Positions 44,887-55,916 of a DNA stretch of 64,000 bases are shown here, one piece after another (positions within the stretch are counted from its first letter, which is position 1; every line of letters starts with the position of its first letter). Below the pieces are notes generated by a model. It was given only the letters and a program-made list of their open reading frames with translations. It did no database searches and was not told the DNA's origin. Both the position numbers and the translations under genes were made by a program. This stretch comes from Incurvaria masculella (Eukaryota > Arthropoda > Insecta > Lepidoptera > Incurvariidae), in the NCBI GenBank assembly GCA_946894095.1, contig OX335660.1, forward strand, positions 12,963,001 to 13,027,000, in the 5' to 3' direction.

Positions 44887-45160
44887 TTCCCTTTCAATAG
44901 TCAGATAAACAGCCAGATAACTATTCGACGGATTTAATTACGCGTCTGCTTATCCATCCGATACAGTAAGTCCATATTAATCATATGGAAAATTATAGTC
45001 AGATAATTGTGATAGAATATATATTTCTCCGGCAATGACTATCCGTCTTATGACCAACGTGAATTTGTACTATCAGTCCGATAAATACTATCTGCTCCTC
45101 ACACGCGCGGTAAGCCGTCAAACTAAATATTATACTATCTGAGGATTGAAAAATCGGCCC
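44887..45160. repeat. MITE-G, longer copy
   Basis: The left end has TTCAATAGTCAGATAA and the right end reads, in reverse complement, GGGCCGATTTTTCAATCC. Inner words such as CAGATAATTGTGATAGAATA are shared with 48214-48420. Confidence 0.5.
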
Positions 45161-45900
45161 TTAGTCATAAAACATTATTTATTTGATTTGATAACAATGA
45201 CATTATTTACACCTCTTAATATTCGGCGCACAGTATTTATGTCTATCGTATTTCTCGCTGCATTATTCAAAGCGAAAAGGGGCACTTTTGAATCCTCAGC
45301 GACCGGGGCGACATAAATTATTAATATTATACTCATAGATCGATACATAGGTCGCCGAGCAAATTGAGGGTTTATTTCTAGTCTTCCATAATCTCCAATA
45401 ACGTTATTTTTATACGTGGTTATTTGGATCGTTAATAACGAAATGATAATTGCCCTGACGTTGCGAAATGTTCTACTGGGAAAAAAATATTTTCTGCTCT
45501 GTCGTAACAACTGGTAAGGAAATGAAAGTACATAAATCAAATTATTGTATTACCTAATCTTTGTAATGAATTCCTTCACCCTTACTTCAACTGACCCCAC
45601 TTACCAATAGGAAAATTGTCGGTTTATGTGCCGAACAACCTGTTTATTACCTTTCGGGATATATATACATATTTTAAGGCATATAAACTATCTACGTGGA
45701 ATACTTACAAAGGAATACAAACTCCGTTTGAGGGTCCGTTTAAAGGCAACAACACAAAGTTAATGTTTACTTACGAGGTAAAATTGTACACTATAGTCAA
45801 AGCAAGGGTGAACGTGTCCATTACAAACATTAGGTAATACAATAACTTGGTAATAGATCGATGCTAATCGAATCAGTTTGCAATAAGTTGTATTTTTATT
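45161..45900. other. Unassigned DNA
   Basis: A 121-codon minus-strand frame at 45175-45540 has no recognised domain and I do not call it a gene. Confidence 0.35.
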
Positions 45901-46178
45901 AAAAAAACTGGCCAAGTGCGAGTCGGACTCGCACACGATTTAACACAAAAAAGTCAGGATTTTGTATGGGGATCCCCTAAATTTATTTTATATTTTTTAA
46001 TTTTACCTATTTGTTGCTAGAACAGCAAAATAAATACACAATTTGTGAAAATTTCAGCTGCCTACCTATTACTTTTCATGAAATACAGCCCTGTGACATG
46101 GACGGACGGACGGACGGACGGACGGACAGCAGAGGCTTAGCAATAGGAGGAACCCATTGGGAACGGAACCCTAAAAAT
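45901..46178 (+). repeat. ACGG element, short-array copy
   Basis: From AAAAACTGGCCAAGTGCGAG to GGAACGGAACCCTAAAAAT, with about six ACGG units. Confidence 0.8.
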
Positions 46179-46599
46179 ATATCATTTGTTAATTGGAATC
46201 GATGACTTCACGGTAACGAATTATACGATTACTAGGGCCCCATAAAACCGCCAGATTTATGACGACCTTACTTTAAGTCCCGGCAGCCGCCAGCTTCTCA
46301 AACTCGACAAGAATGGCGTCCGAGCCCCTCGACATTTGAACTTTCGCTCCGTTAATCAAACCGCTAATTCCATCGCCGCCCATGTAGCCAGTCACGGCGA
46401 CAAATCATCTTCTTTTCGGGCTTCTCTCGTTCGGGGGCGGTGCAGTTGGTGGGGGGGGAGGCGCCGGCTTCCGTCATTTCCGGTGCCGCGGGCACAGTTT
46501 CCGGTGCCCGCAGTCTCTTCCGGTGCAGATTGGGCGTTGCGAAGAGATTTGGATTCGTTACCGCACAGAAAGTGTAGACCAAGCATTTCGTCCCCTTTC
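46179..46599. other. Unassigned, GC-richer patch
   Basis: The stretch 46290-46560 is GC-rich with repeated TTCCGGTGC words. Overlapping frames on both strands lack domains. Confidence 0.35.
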
Positions 46600-47190
46600 C
46601 GAACATTGAGTCGTATTCACTACGTATAATATTCACAACGTATAATAGTATTTTTTCCAAAAAATGAAAACCATGCATATCGTATAATATTCACAACGTA
46701 TAATGTTATACGTTGTGCATGAATAAAGTTTAAAAATTAAATCAACTCTTTGCATCATGCAGAACGTATAATAGTCACAACGTATAATATGCCAAGAAGC
46801 ACTGCATAAAGCGCCCTAATAACGATACATTTAAGGCTGAAATTGCTAAAAATCGATATTTGCTGAAGAGTAACAATTTGCTACAACGCTAATTGAGACG
46901 GTCGAAAAGTCGCGTGCTTTAAAAGTATATTCATAAGGGCGCTTATCGTATGAAACGTTTTTGGATTATATGATATGCATGGTTTTCTTTTTTTGTTAAA
47001 TAAAGATCATAATATTAAACGTTGTGACTATTATACGTTATGCATGGAGAAATAAGTAATTTTATTTTTTAAACTTCTTCATGCACTACCTATAAAATTA
47101 TACGATCTGCCGATTATACGTTGTGCATGGTTTTAAAATTTTGTTAAAATATGAGATTATACGATCTGCATATTAGACGTTCTGCCGTTC
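46600..47190. repeat. CAACGTATAAT / ATTATACGTTG word-repeat array
   Basis: The word CACAACGTATAA and its reverse complement recur through about 590 bp, including a perfect palindrome with 12-bp arms at 46692-46717. Words such as GCAGAACG, CGATCTGC and GACGTTCTG link it to the arrays at 13765 and 16190. Confidence 0.5.
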
Positions 47191-48213
47191 CCCCCGAACA
47201 TTAACATCGGTACTTGAAAAACTTGCATTTCGGAACCCTCTAAGGGATGTCGCATCCTACGTCAGTAAAACGGATTCTAGTATTAAAATGGTTCAGAAAC
47301 TGTACTCAAAACAAACAAAAACGCAGACCATGATCAAGACATATTTAGTAGGTAACAAGAGATTTCAATAAAGTGTACTTTAAAAGAATTCCCGCTGAAA
47401 TAATAATCCTTTCTGGAATATTACATTGGAAACTTTATTACGGAGTATATATAGAGACAAGAAATTCTAAATTAGTTACCGGAAAATTAATACTCGCGAT
47501 TGGATATAACGGGGAAAGTTTCGCGTCTAAAAATAAGCAAGATAACGGAAGGTTTTAGGGAAAATCGTACAGCGAAGAAGACAGATTCAATATACATTTT
47601 ATATAAACCTTAAGGTAAACAGGTACCCACTTTGAAGTCTCCACCAATACAACGTTGGAAAAAAAATATCCCGTGCGATAGTTACGATTTGACAAATATT
47701 TTTAACAATTACAAGCCATGGGAACCTTCGGTTCATTTGACAAAAATATGCTTTGAATTTAGCTAAGTACTAGCTACCTCGGGCATAATTGATGAAGCCA
47801 CTCAAAAGACCTAGAAAAGCCGCAACATTTAATAGTCGTTTCAATAACACGCAATCTCTTAAAATTTCCCCCCTCGGTCTTGGACTTTTCCGTCTGAGGA
47901 CAAAGATTATATTGAAATTCCATCAAAGAAAGTGGCTTTCAAGATGGCGTCAGAAAGAGTCAACATTAAAAGTCGCCAGCGTACACAAAGCCGAAAGGCG
48001 TTGAGGTACCCACTCTCTTTCGCACCACAATGAGTTGGTACTTTTTGGGCGGCGAAGCGTCATAGAAACGTATAATGCAGGATGAGTTAGCATCGGATAC
48101 ATATATTTCAGGAGATCATTCGGTGTGAAATTTCAAGAAAGAAATTGCCGTGGTCACTTTTAAATCGAAGTTTTCTTTGATCAGCATATTGTAAAAAAAT
48201 ATATTCTACTTGT
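47191..48213. other. Unassigned DNA
   Basis: Frames of 61 and 71 codons at 47373 and 47789 lack domains. Confidence 0.35.
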
Positions 48214-48420
48214 ATAATATTCCTCAGATAGTACTTATCGGACTGATGGTACAAAGTTACCAACAAGTCATTTTTAAACAAGAATACCAAATAATTATAT
48301 CTTCTATCACAATTATCTGCCTGTAATTTTATTAATCAAAATATGTTCTTACTATAACGGATGGATAAGCATAGGCGTAAATAAATCCGTCCGACAGTTA
48401 TCTGGCTGATAATCAAAATA
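48214..48420. repeat. MITE-G, inverted partial copy
   Basis: Words TTCCTCAGATAGTACTTATC, TTCTATCACAATTATCTG and CAGTTATCTGGCTGAT match 44887-45160 in reverse. The outer ends are eroded. Confidence 0.45.
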
Positions 48421-48455
48421 TTTAAAAAGCAACCCTTAAGTTGATAACTGAGTTA

Positions 48456-48560
48456 GATAAGTAAGTGCATTTCGTCACGAATGCGAGCTGTTCCATAGTT
48501 TGGAAACCATGTAATACAGTAGGTCCCCTTTCCCTAATTGTTGGTAGGGTTCAACCAGTT
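48456..48560 (+). repeat. SINE-A body fragment
   Basis: AAGTGCATTTCGTCACGAAT and GAGCTGTTCCATAGTTTGG through TTGGTAGGGTT match the middle of SINE-A. Confidence 0.6.
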
Positions 48561-49011
48561 ATAAAATAAAAAGTCATACGCAATAATACCCTCAAAATAA
48601 AACATCCTCCCAAAATATTAATAACGGCTAACATCATCAGTTATCAATTTATTTTGATAATTCTGCGATGAAAAATATCTTCCATTTTTCTCTAGAATCG
48701 CCTCTCGAAATTGTGTACTCTACGCTGAATGTTCCTCTGTAGAATCGTCCATAAACCGACCACAACTGATTGTATTTTTAACCTTTGCAACCACAATCGA
48801 CATTGTATAATCTGAAACACATTGTTTTCAACTTAGGCTTTCTTTACAGGCAAATGGGTTTGGGTGACCGAATTGAAAGTGGCAATGCTCGCTTTACTTT
48901 ACTTGCCGGTCCGATTCGAGCATCGCATTACGCTTACAAATAGGTCGTTTCACACCTTTATTTACTGAGATGAGTCCTTGATGTGCACTTCATCTCTGAA
49001 ATGGCTAGTCT
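48561..49011. other. Unassigned DNA
   Basis: Nothing recognised. Confidence 0.35.
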
Positions 49012-49575
49012 CCAGGACATCTACGGTGCCCATTTTCATTATAAACTATACGATACGTGCAACTATTTGATGCACGTTGACAGCTAGATATGTATTTTAT
49101 CCACAGATCAGTAAATCGGCTACTTTTTTCCCCCGGGCGAGAGATTTCGTTAAAAGTGGAACGTTTTATGAGGATAATGATTAGTTCCATACAATGGCTC
49201 GTGCCTGTTCAACTCAGTCAAATTAAGAAATATGTTTCTAATATTAGGTACATTAAATAAATCTAATGAGAGCACTTAGCTCTTATCGGATTAGTGGTTT
49301 CTATTAATTAATAAATTTTCTTATATCCGACGATATACGCCTCAAAAATTTGTGTATAAATACAATAAGGCGTCTATTATGGATACAAGTTAAGTTATTT
49401 AAAAACAAACATACATACGTAGCTATCAGTTCATTTATTTAATGTGCACATTTTCAGAAAAATGTTTCCTAATTTGACTGAGGAAACATGCACGAGCCAA
49501 TGTATGGATCTTGAAAACCTCATAATCCTCTTAATTTGTTTATGTAACTGGACATGGATGGCTAATACCACATTC
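49012..49575. repeat. Left arm of inverted duplication (flank plus PalA)
   Basis: This segment holds a unique flank (49012-49185), a PalA copy (about 49175-49540) and the first 30 bp of a SINE-A tail. Its reverse complement is found at 50500-50702 and 53690-54011, split by LINE-D. Confidence 0.75.
49175..49540. mobile_element. PalA copy, both arms present
   Basis: Left arm 49180-49290 and right arm 49400-49540 are imperfect inverted copies (TCCATACAATGGCTCGTG and its complement CACGAGCCAATGTATGGA; AGTCAAATTA and TAATTTGACT). The loop between carries TATCCGACGATATACGCC. No transposase is present. Confidence 0.75.
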
Positions 49576-49917
49576 TCAGCCATGATTAGCCCAACACACC
49601 GCATTCCGGAATTAGTTACATGCCATTCCAAGTAAGACCCTTTATGCGAACGGATAGATTAAACTGGATGAAAAATACGGATATATTTTATTGCCGATTT
49701 ATATTTTTTTTAAACCAATGCGATGGTACCACCTAGGGAGAGCTTAAAGCTACCACTTATTAGGGGAAAGGGACAGCTTAATATGGATTTCGAACCATGG
49801 AGCAGCTCGCATTAATGACGAAATACACTTAGGTACGAAACTCAGAAAGAGAGTGAAATGTATGCATGGACGGGGCGGGGTTTTGAACCCAAACCTATCG
49901 CAAGCAAGGCGTCAACC
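49541..49917 (-). repeat. SINE-A, diverged copy with decayed head
   Basis: A minus-strand copy from TGTAACTGGACATGGATGG to a degenerate head around 49870-49917 that still shows a GGTTTTGAACCC B-box relic. Confidence 0.65.
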
Positions 49918-50375
49918 AAAGATTAAAGGACATAATTCCGGTAATATGTAAAAATGAATGCAAATCCGATTAAATTTTGCTGTGATTTTGTTTGCACAAT
50001 AACTAGTAGGCAATCTCATAAATGTTTTAAATGCATATTCAGCACTATAAGTATTTCTAAAAGTCAAAGCATTTCCAACTGTTCATCTTTTCCTTCAACT
50101 CTTTGGTCAACTGTACATCCGGAACACGATAATTTTCGCCACATCAAACGGCACGACACAACAATACCAGAAGAGACTTGAAACATTATTAAGTCAGCAC
50201 TCCATAAATTCTCAGGCTGGCGCTTCCATCTCGGTAATTATGCCGGGAGGTACTTGAGGCAGCGTTCGAGGTTCCGTCTAACGAGTCGCGTTTTCATTAT
50301 CGCTTTAGCTAAGAAGGCGAGAGTTCTGCTACATTTAATGTAGCGACAATCGTTCTCCAGGCTTGTTTAATGTTT
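49918..50375. other. Unassigned DNA
   Basis: A 75-codon frame at 49954-50181 has no recognised domain. Confidence 0.35.
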
Positions 50376-50499
50376 TTAGGGTTCCGTACCCAAAGGTTGC
50401 CAACGGAACACTATTACTAGGCCTCCGCTGTCCGTACGTCCGTCTGTCACAGGGCTGTATCTCATGAACCGTAATAAGTAGGCAGCTGAAATATTCACA
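50376..50499 (-). repeat. ACGG element fragment
   Basis: GGGTTCCGTACCCAAAGG through CACAGGGCTGTATCTCATGA and GCTGAAATATTCACA, with a nearly vanished array of two or three units. Confidence 0.7.
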
Positions 50500-50702
50500 T
50501 GGATTAGCCATCCATGTCCAGTTACATAAATAAATTAAGAGGATTATGAGGTTTTCAATATCCATACAATGGCTCGTGCATGTTTCCTCAGTCAAATTAG
50601 GAAAACAATTCTGAAAATGTGCACATTAAATAAATGAACTGATAGCTACGTCTGTATGTTTTTTTTAAATACTTAACTTTTATCCATAATAGACGCCTTA
50701 TA
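50500..50702. repeat. Right copy of inverted duplication, first half
   Basis: This is the reverse complement of 49365-49575 with few differences, from the SINE tail ATTAGCCATCCATGTCC to TAATAGACGCCTTA, where LINE-D begins. Confidence 0.75.
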
Positions 50703-50985
50703 TTTCATATTTCATATTTCAAATTCTTTATTCAATTGAGCATTTTACAAGTGTACAATACATAATTGTATACACTTAATGCTATAGAATATGTCCAAAC
50801 ATGTAAATTTCACAATTTCCAATAAATAAGTACACAGTAAATTAGATACAGTCACAGAAGCCTTTACAGTTGTCAAAATTTAAAATTAACTGCAGTAGTC
50901 CATACATGAAAAAATAAATAATAATAAAAACAAAATGTAAAATAATAGGCAGTGAGATAATTACAGTAAATTCATCATTAGTAAG

Positions 50986-53066
50986 TTATTTAAATTCATA
51001 AGTTAGAAAGTCATCAATAGAATAAAATACATTTTCAATTAGGATAGTCTTCACGCTGTTTTTAAATTGACACACTGGTAGAACAGTTAAATAGCCAGGT
51101 AAGTGATTGTATAATTTTATTTTTAAATGGTCAGCCTGTTTCTTAACTCGGGACAGATGTGTATGCGGCAAGATGAGATTATGTCTTAACCGAGTTGGAT
51201 ATTTGTGAACCATTTCATGCGTAGAAAAGCTTTCACGATTTTTGTGGACATATAAGAGACATTCTAATATATATTGTGCAGGCAGCGTCAACATTTTTGC
51301 CTGTCTGAAGTAAGCACGACAGGAGGTTCTGAATTGAAGACGAAACATTGTGCGAATAGCTCGTTTTTGTAAAATAAATACTTTATTTGCTTTGGTGCTA
51401 TTTCCCCAAACAAGTAAGGCATAGCTCATTACCGCATGAAAATATGAGAAGTATGCGACTCTTTGTGCGGCGTAATCAGTGACATCCCGTAATATTTTTA
51501 GAGCAAATATTGCTGATGATAGTTTTTTGCAGAGAATCTCGATGTGGTTGTTCCAGGTTAAAAGTTTGTCCATCACTGCTCCTAGGAATTTTGTATTTGT
51601 GTCACTGCATAGGTCAGAGATTTCTGTAATACCAATATTTTGTCTGTTAGAGGAATGGAATTGCATTATTACCGTCTTATTGTTATTCAAGCTTATACCA
51701 TTAATTTCGAACCATGATTTCGCTTTGTCCAAGGTAACCTTAAGTTTGTGACTAAGAATTTCATTTGTAGGAGCCGTGATTGCGAGATTAGAATCATCAG
51801 CGTACAGTGTTGGTGTGCATGTGTCCATTAAGTTAAAGGTGAAATCATTTATATATATTAGAAACAATAGTGGTCCAAGAATAGATCCTTGCGGTACTCC
51901 AATATTTTGTTCGCTGGTCGTAGAATTACTCCCATTTGTTTGCACAAACTGAGATCTCTCGCTTAAATATGATTTTATTATTTCTAATGGTGCGTTTGTA
52001 ACCCCATAGCATTTAAGTTTACCGAGCAAAACATCATGTCGAACGCAGTCGAATGCCTTCGACAAGTCACAGAAAATACCAGCGCCTTTGTGACGTTTAT
52101 CCAGAGTTTTCCACATATCACTGACGAATTTATATATAGCCATGGACGTTGACTTACCTGCTCTAAACCCAAACTGTGATTGTGATAGAAGTTTATTGTT
52201 TTCAAAATAAAACATTAGTCTTTCGAAAATTGCCATTTCGATTACTTTTGATATCACTGGGAGGATACAAATAGGCCTATAATTATCCATGTGGTCTTTT
52301 ATGCCTTTTTTGTGCAAGGGTATTATTTTACCTCTCTTAAGTTGGCTTGGAAATTTACCTAATGTAAGGCAACAGTTTGTCAAATGTAAGAGAGGGAGCT
52401 TTAGTTCCTGTGAACATTGTTTAAGCAGGCGAGATGACATATGAAAGCAATCTAAAGATGGTTTGGATTTAATTTTGTCCATTATGTGGAAATATTCTTT
52501 TTCACTCACTGGTTCAACATTGCTGAGCTCACAGTCTAATTTAATAAAATTACGAACAGAATCAATGGCAGAAAACACATCGATTTTTAATGTTGAAGCA
52601 GTTTTATGTGGAATCTGTAAAAAGTATTCGTTAAAAAGATTTGCGATTTCTTTCTTGTCTGTTATCTTCTTATCATTCACGGTCAAAAATTCAATTCCAG
52701 GCGAGACATTTCTTGACTTATTAGTTTCAGTTTTAATAATATCCCACATTGTCCTAATTTTACTGTCTGATGTATGTATCCTATTAGAATTGTGTAATAA
52801 TTTAGCTGCTTTGAGCACATTTTTGTAGATTCTTTTGTATTTTATAAAAAACTGCTTTTGTTCCAAGCTTTTTGGCTTCTGATTATGAAGAAACCTTAGT
52901 GTTTCGGCGGATATAAGAATTCCTTTAGTAATCCAGGTGGATTTAAATTTATTTGGCTTGCATTTTTGTTTTGTTTCTGGAAAACACAAATTTACATTAT
53001 ATTCCAGGCAGCGGTACAGATAATCAGATATAGGTTCATCTTCGTCTAGTTTTAATAAATTATCCC
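50986..53066 (-). CDS. LINE-D reverse transcriptase part of ORF2
   Basis: The open frame runs about 693 codons from just after a 14-base A run (53069-53082). It starts NWDNLLKLDEDEP, the linker after the endonuclease. The reverse transcriptase follows with YRPICILPVISKV, CDLSKAFDCVRHD, GVPQGSILGPLLFLIYINDF and LYADDSNLAI; the YADD codons lie at 51793-51804. The thumb and C-terminal region reads KFLGAVMDKLLTW, AYFSYFHAVMSYALLVWGN and QKRAIRTMF, ending YSIDDFLTYEFK. No RNase H is seen. All polymerase motifs are intact, but the upstream endonuclease is out of frame and incomplete. A start codon is not expected here; the protein was once continuous with 53081-53676. Confidence 0.85.
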
Positions 53067-53080
53067 AATTTTTTTTTTTT

Positions 53081-53676
53081 TTAATTATGTTTGAACTGTA
53101 TTACTGTGCATGCATTGATTTTCCTTTTATAGGTAACCATGTTTTGCAACGGAGGATCTTCATCACTTTTGTTTATATCCAGAAGCACACCTTTCTCGTG
53201 GTCTGATAGATTTGTGATGACAACCGACGGATGCGTGGATTCAATAGGGATGTTGGTGAACATGTTGTCAAGACAAGCTTGTTTTCTTGTAGGTTCCTTT
53301 ATAACGTGTTCATAGCCAAAAGTTCGAAAGAGGCTGTTCAATTCAGAGAGATTGGTGGAGGGGTGCATAAAATTTATATTGAAATCTCCAGCTATAACGA
53401 CTTCTTTTTTTTTTCTTTTTTGCAAATATTTAAGAGTTTTTTTAAAATTTTAAAAAATGATTTTATATCTCCTTTGCAAGAACGATATAAAGAAACAACT
53501 ATCAGTTTTGATTTTCTTATTTCTATCGCGGACAGCTCACAATCGAGTTCCTTTGAAATTGCTAGGATGTCAAGGCGTTCTATTGTTTCTAAACTGTGTG
53601 GTGTAAAAATGGCGGTTCCTCCATGGATGTGTGTCTTTCTGGAAAAATTGCAAGTATATATAGTATTTGTATACAA
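53081..53676 (-). pseudogene. LINE-D endonuclease, truncated and frameshifted
   Basis: Two overlapping frames together give most of an APE-type endonuclease. The upstream frame reads FSRKTHIHGGTAIF, then KLIVVSLYRS, ending in a Lys run. The downstream frame resumes within the same A-rich run as KKKEVVIAGDFNINF and carries TNLSDHEKG, the catalytic Asp-His pair. The join is a frameshift at about 53401-53420, where a T/C-rich homopolymer lies on the plus strand. The first 60-70 residues of the domain, including the first catalytic Asn and Glu, are missing because the insertion is 5' truncated. A second frameshift at 53069-53082 separates it from the reverse transcriptase. Confidence 0.75.
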
Positions 53677-53690
53677 ATTTTTGAGGAGTA

Positions 53691-54011
53691 CTTATATCAC
53701 GGGTGTAAGATTTTTTTTCAAAAAAACGTAAACCATTAATCTAATGACAGCTACGTGCACTCATTAGATTTATTTAATGGACGTAATATTAGAAAAATAT
53801 TTCTTAATTTGACGGCACGGGCCATTGTATGGAACTTATCATTCTCCTTATAAAACTTTCCACTTTTAACGAAATTTCTCGCCCGGGGCGAAAAAGTAGC
53901 CGATTTACTGATCTGTGGATAAAATACATATCTAGCTGTCAACGTGTATCAAATGGTTGCACGTATCGCATAGTTTCTAATGAAAATGGGCACCGTAGAT
54001 GTCCTGGAGTA
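53691..54011. repeat. Right copy of inverted duplication, second half
   Basis: This is the reverse complement of 49012-49290: the PalA outer arm and then the unique flank through GGCACCGTAGATGTCCTGG. The match ends abruptly at about 54011. Confidence 0.75.
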
Positions 54012-54595
54012 TAATTAAGCAAAATTGTTATTGTGCACATAAACGAATGTTATGTCATTGTTGACTGGTAAACTTAAATATAAACACATTGAGGTCCGGG
54101 ACGGTCGCATAATGAATAATCGCAGGCTTTTGCGCATGTTTGATGTCTACATCGAAGAAAAAATACAACCCAACTTGGAAGACAAACGGCCAATGTAAAT
54201 AGACGTGATCACCGAAGCGATAAATCGTGAACAGCGTTTATGGAGTAGCGATCATCTCGGAGATCAAGAGATAAACTAGTGGTTCTCTGAGCTTCATATC
54301 AACTCAGGAAAGCGAATACGAGTTAGTAACAGATGCAAGTGAAACGCTTTCGCCTGACGTCATCGACACTAGGGTGACTCGTGGCTGTCATTTTACGAGT
54401 ACGAAAGCTTACCGGTGAGTCACCCGTGACTCACAGTTGAGAATCTCATGAGAACCTGTAGACATCGCGAGACTGTTTAATAATTGCAAAATTTTTAAAA
54501 ATAAAAACTGATTCAACAACAAAAAATGCAAAAATATCGAACCTGCCCACAAAGAGGATCAGTTGAGAAATGCGACCTGTAGACATTCCTCCGTC
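54012..54595. other. Unassigned DNA
   Basis: I see no gene or repeat copy. Confidence 0.35.
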
Positions 54596-54800
54596 AGGAA
54601 CGTGACATGTATGTATGAATAATCGACCGTGAAGCAAGGACACATTAATTGAAGAAAGAGCCCAGTAAAAAGAACTACTTTACGAATATACTGCAAGGCT
54701 GGACCCGAACCAGACGGTCGATTATACATACATACATGTCACATTCCTTGGAATAAGCGACGTACCTACTTAGTACGAAAAAGTATATTTACTATTCCTC
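54596..54800. repeat. SINE-B foldback pair
   Basis: A minus-strand copy (54600-54715), cut inside its T arm, is joined directly to a plus-strand 3' body (54716-54800) ending GTACGAAAAAGTATATTTACT. The two CGGTCGATTATACATACATA-type segments pair with each other. Confidence 0.65.
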
Positions 54801-54969
54801 CGTCATTTTAAAAAAAATTCAAAAACTCAATAAAAAAACTATTTATTACCGAACCTGCTTACAAAATTTCACGCGAATCGGTTCATGTAGAGGAGAACAA
54901 CCAGACGGACATACCATATTTGAAAATTTTTCAAAATTACATTGTTTGAAATTGTCTTGTGCTTTGACA

Positions 54970-55194
54970 ATTTCACCATTGATATTTATACAATGTACAA
55001 GGTACAAGACACAAGGTCGGCGGGGAGGAGCAGTTGCGCGCGCTTGCGGCGCGCCTTCCGACCAATGATACCGGTGAGGCAGCGGCCGGCACGTCCGACA
55101 CACAAGCGAGGAGCGGCAGTGAACACGGCAGTGGTGTAACCCGTGAACTTCGACTTAGGGGTGTTCCGAAGTCTTCAAAAGCCAAGTCTAAGTA
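54970..55194 (+). pseudogene. LINE-A copy 2 ORF1 C-terminal remnant
   Basis: The plus frame reads GTRHKVGGEEQLRALAARLP, aligning with GARHRVRSMGRLRELEAAMP at the end of copy 1 ORF1. It continues through an acidic, Ala/Ser-rich stretch to RGVPKSSKAKSK and a TAG at 55192-55194. Upstream the frame is closed by a TGA near 54976, and the sequence before it (FDNFTIDIY in a neighbouring frame) may be further ORF1 sequence after a frameshift. The RRM-like core is missing, so no functional ORF1 protein is made here. Confidence 0.7.
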
Positions 55195-55916
55195 GAAAGT
55201 GCATGCCGAGTCTTCCGTGTCTCATCAATTAAACCCAATACATTTCATACATGTTTGGTTGCAAAAGTGTAAACAATTCATTAACTGTTATGGTTCGTTT
55301 TCCGGCTTGCCGTGGGCTCTCCTGCTGTGTGCACAATTAACTATGTACTGTCTCACTTTATTGTCTAATTAGCGGATGAGAAGGAACGACAATGACAGCT
55401 CGCAGGTATTTATTTGTTTTGTCTGTTCACGAACCAAAGTTCGAACTAACACTGCTGTCAAAACAGAATTGATTTCTCGTGTTTGTTTTTCATTTAGTCT
55501 CGTTCCGTCTCTGTTACACATCTGACCTAATAACTTTATGTTGTTGACAATTACAACACAAATATTTCGTAGATATTCTTGTGTTACTCTCTGCCGCTTT
55601 GATTATAGCAAGTACTTTATATCATATTTTTTTTTTGTCACGTAAATATTACAAATACTTTTTTGTGTTATCTTATGTTGATTGGTTTAATTTTGTCTTT
55701 TTCTATGCTTCTTTTAATGTAGTTCGTCTTTAAGTGTTTTCATATAGTTACTATGTATAAATTACCATAGATAAATTACTGTGTGCCCGTGAGATGTGGT
55801 TAAGGTGCTAAGTAGTGTACATTTAAGTTTTATTTTGTTTTTTTTTCTGTTTAAATTTTAATTTGGTGTGTAATATATTTATCCTCATTTATATATTTTC
55901 TATAGTTATATATTTA
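55195..55916 (+). other. LINE-A copy 2 inter-ORF spacer
   Basis: A 722-nt AT-rich stretch with T runs and no coding frame, equivalent to 971-1817 in copy 1. Confidence 0.6.

Larger units (their letters stand above)
50703..53690 (-). mobile_element. LINE-D, 5'-truncated non-LTR retrotransposon
   Basis: On the minus strand it starts inside the endonuclease, continues through a complete reverse transcriptase and a 280-bp 3' UTR, and ends in GAAATAT repeats at about 50703-50730. It sits in the loop region of a PalA copy. Two homopolymer frameshifts break the coding frame. Its motifs are of Jockey/CR1 type and differ from LINE-A. Confidence 0.8.

Noticed and set aside
45175..45540. 121-codon minus-strand open frame
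   Set aside because: No recognisable domain or repeat; composition is not distinctive.
49005..54014. A 61-codon frame found at both 49005-49190 (minus) and 53829-54014 (plus)
   Set aside because: The conservation is explained by the inverted duplication. About as many differences change the amino acid as one would expect without selection, so a conserved small gene is not supported.
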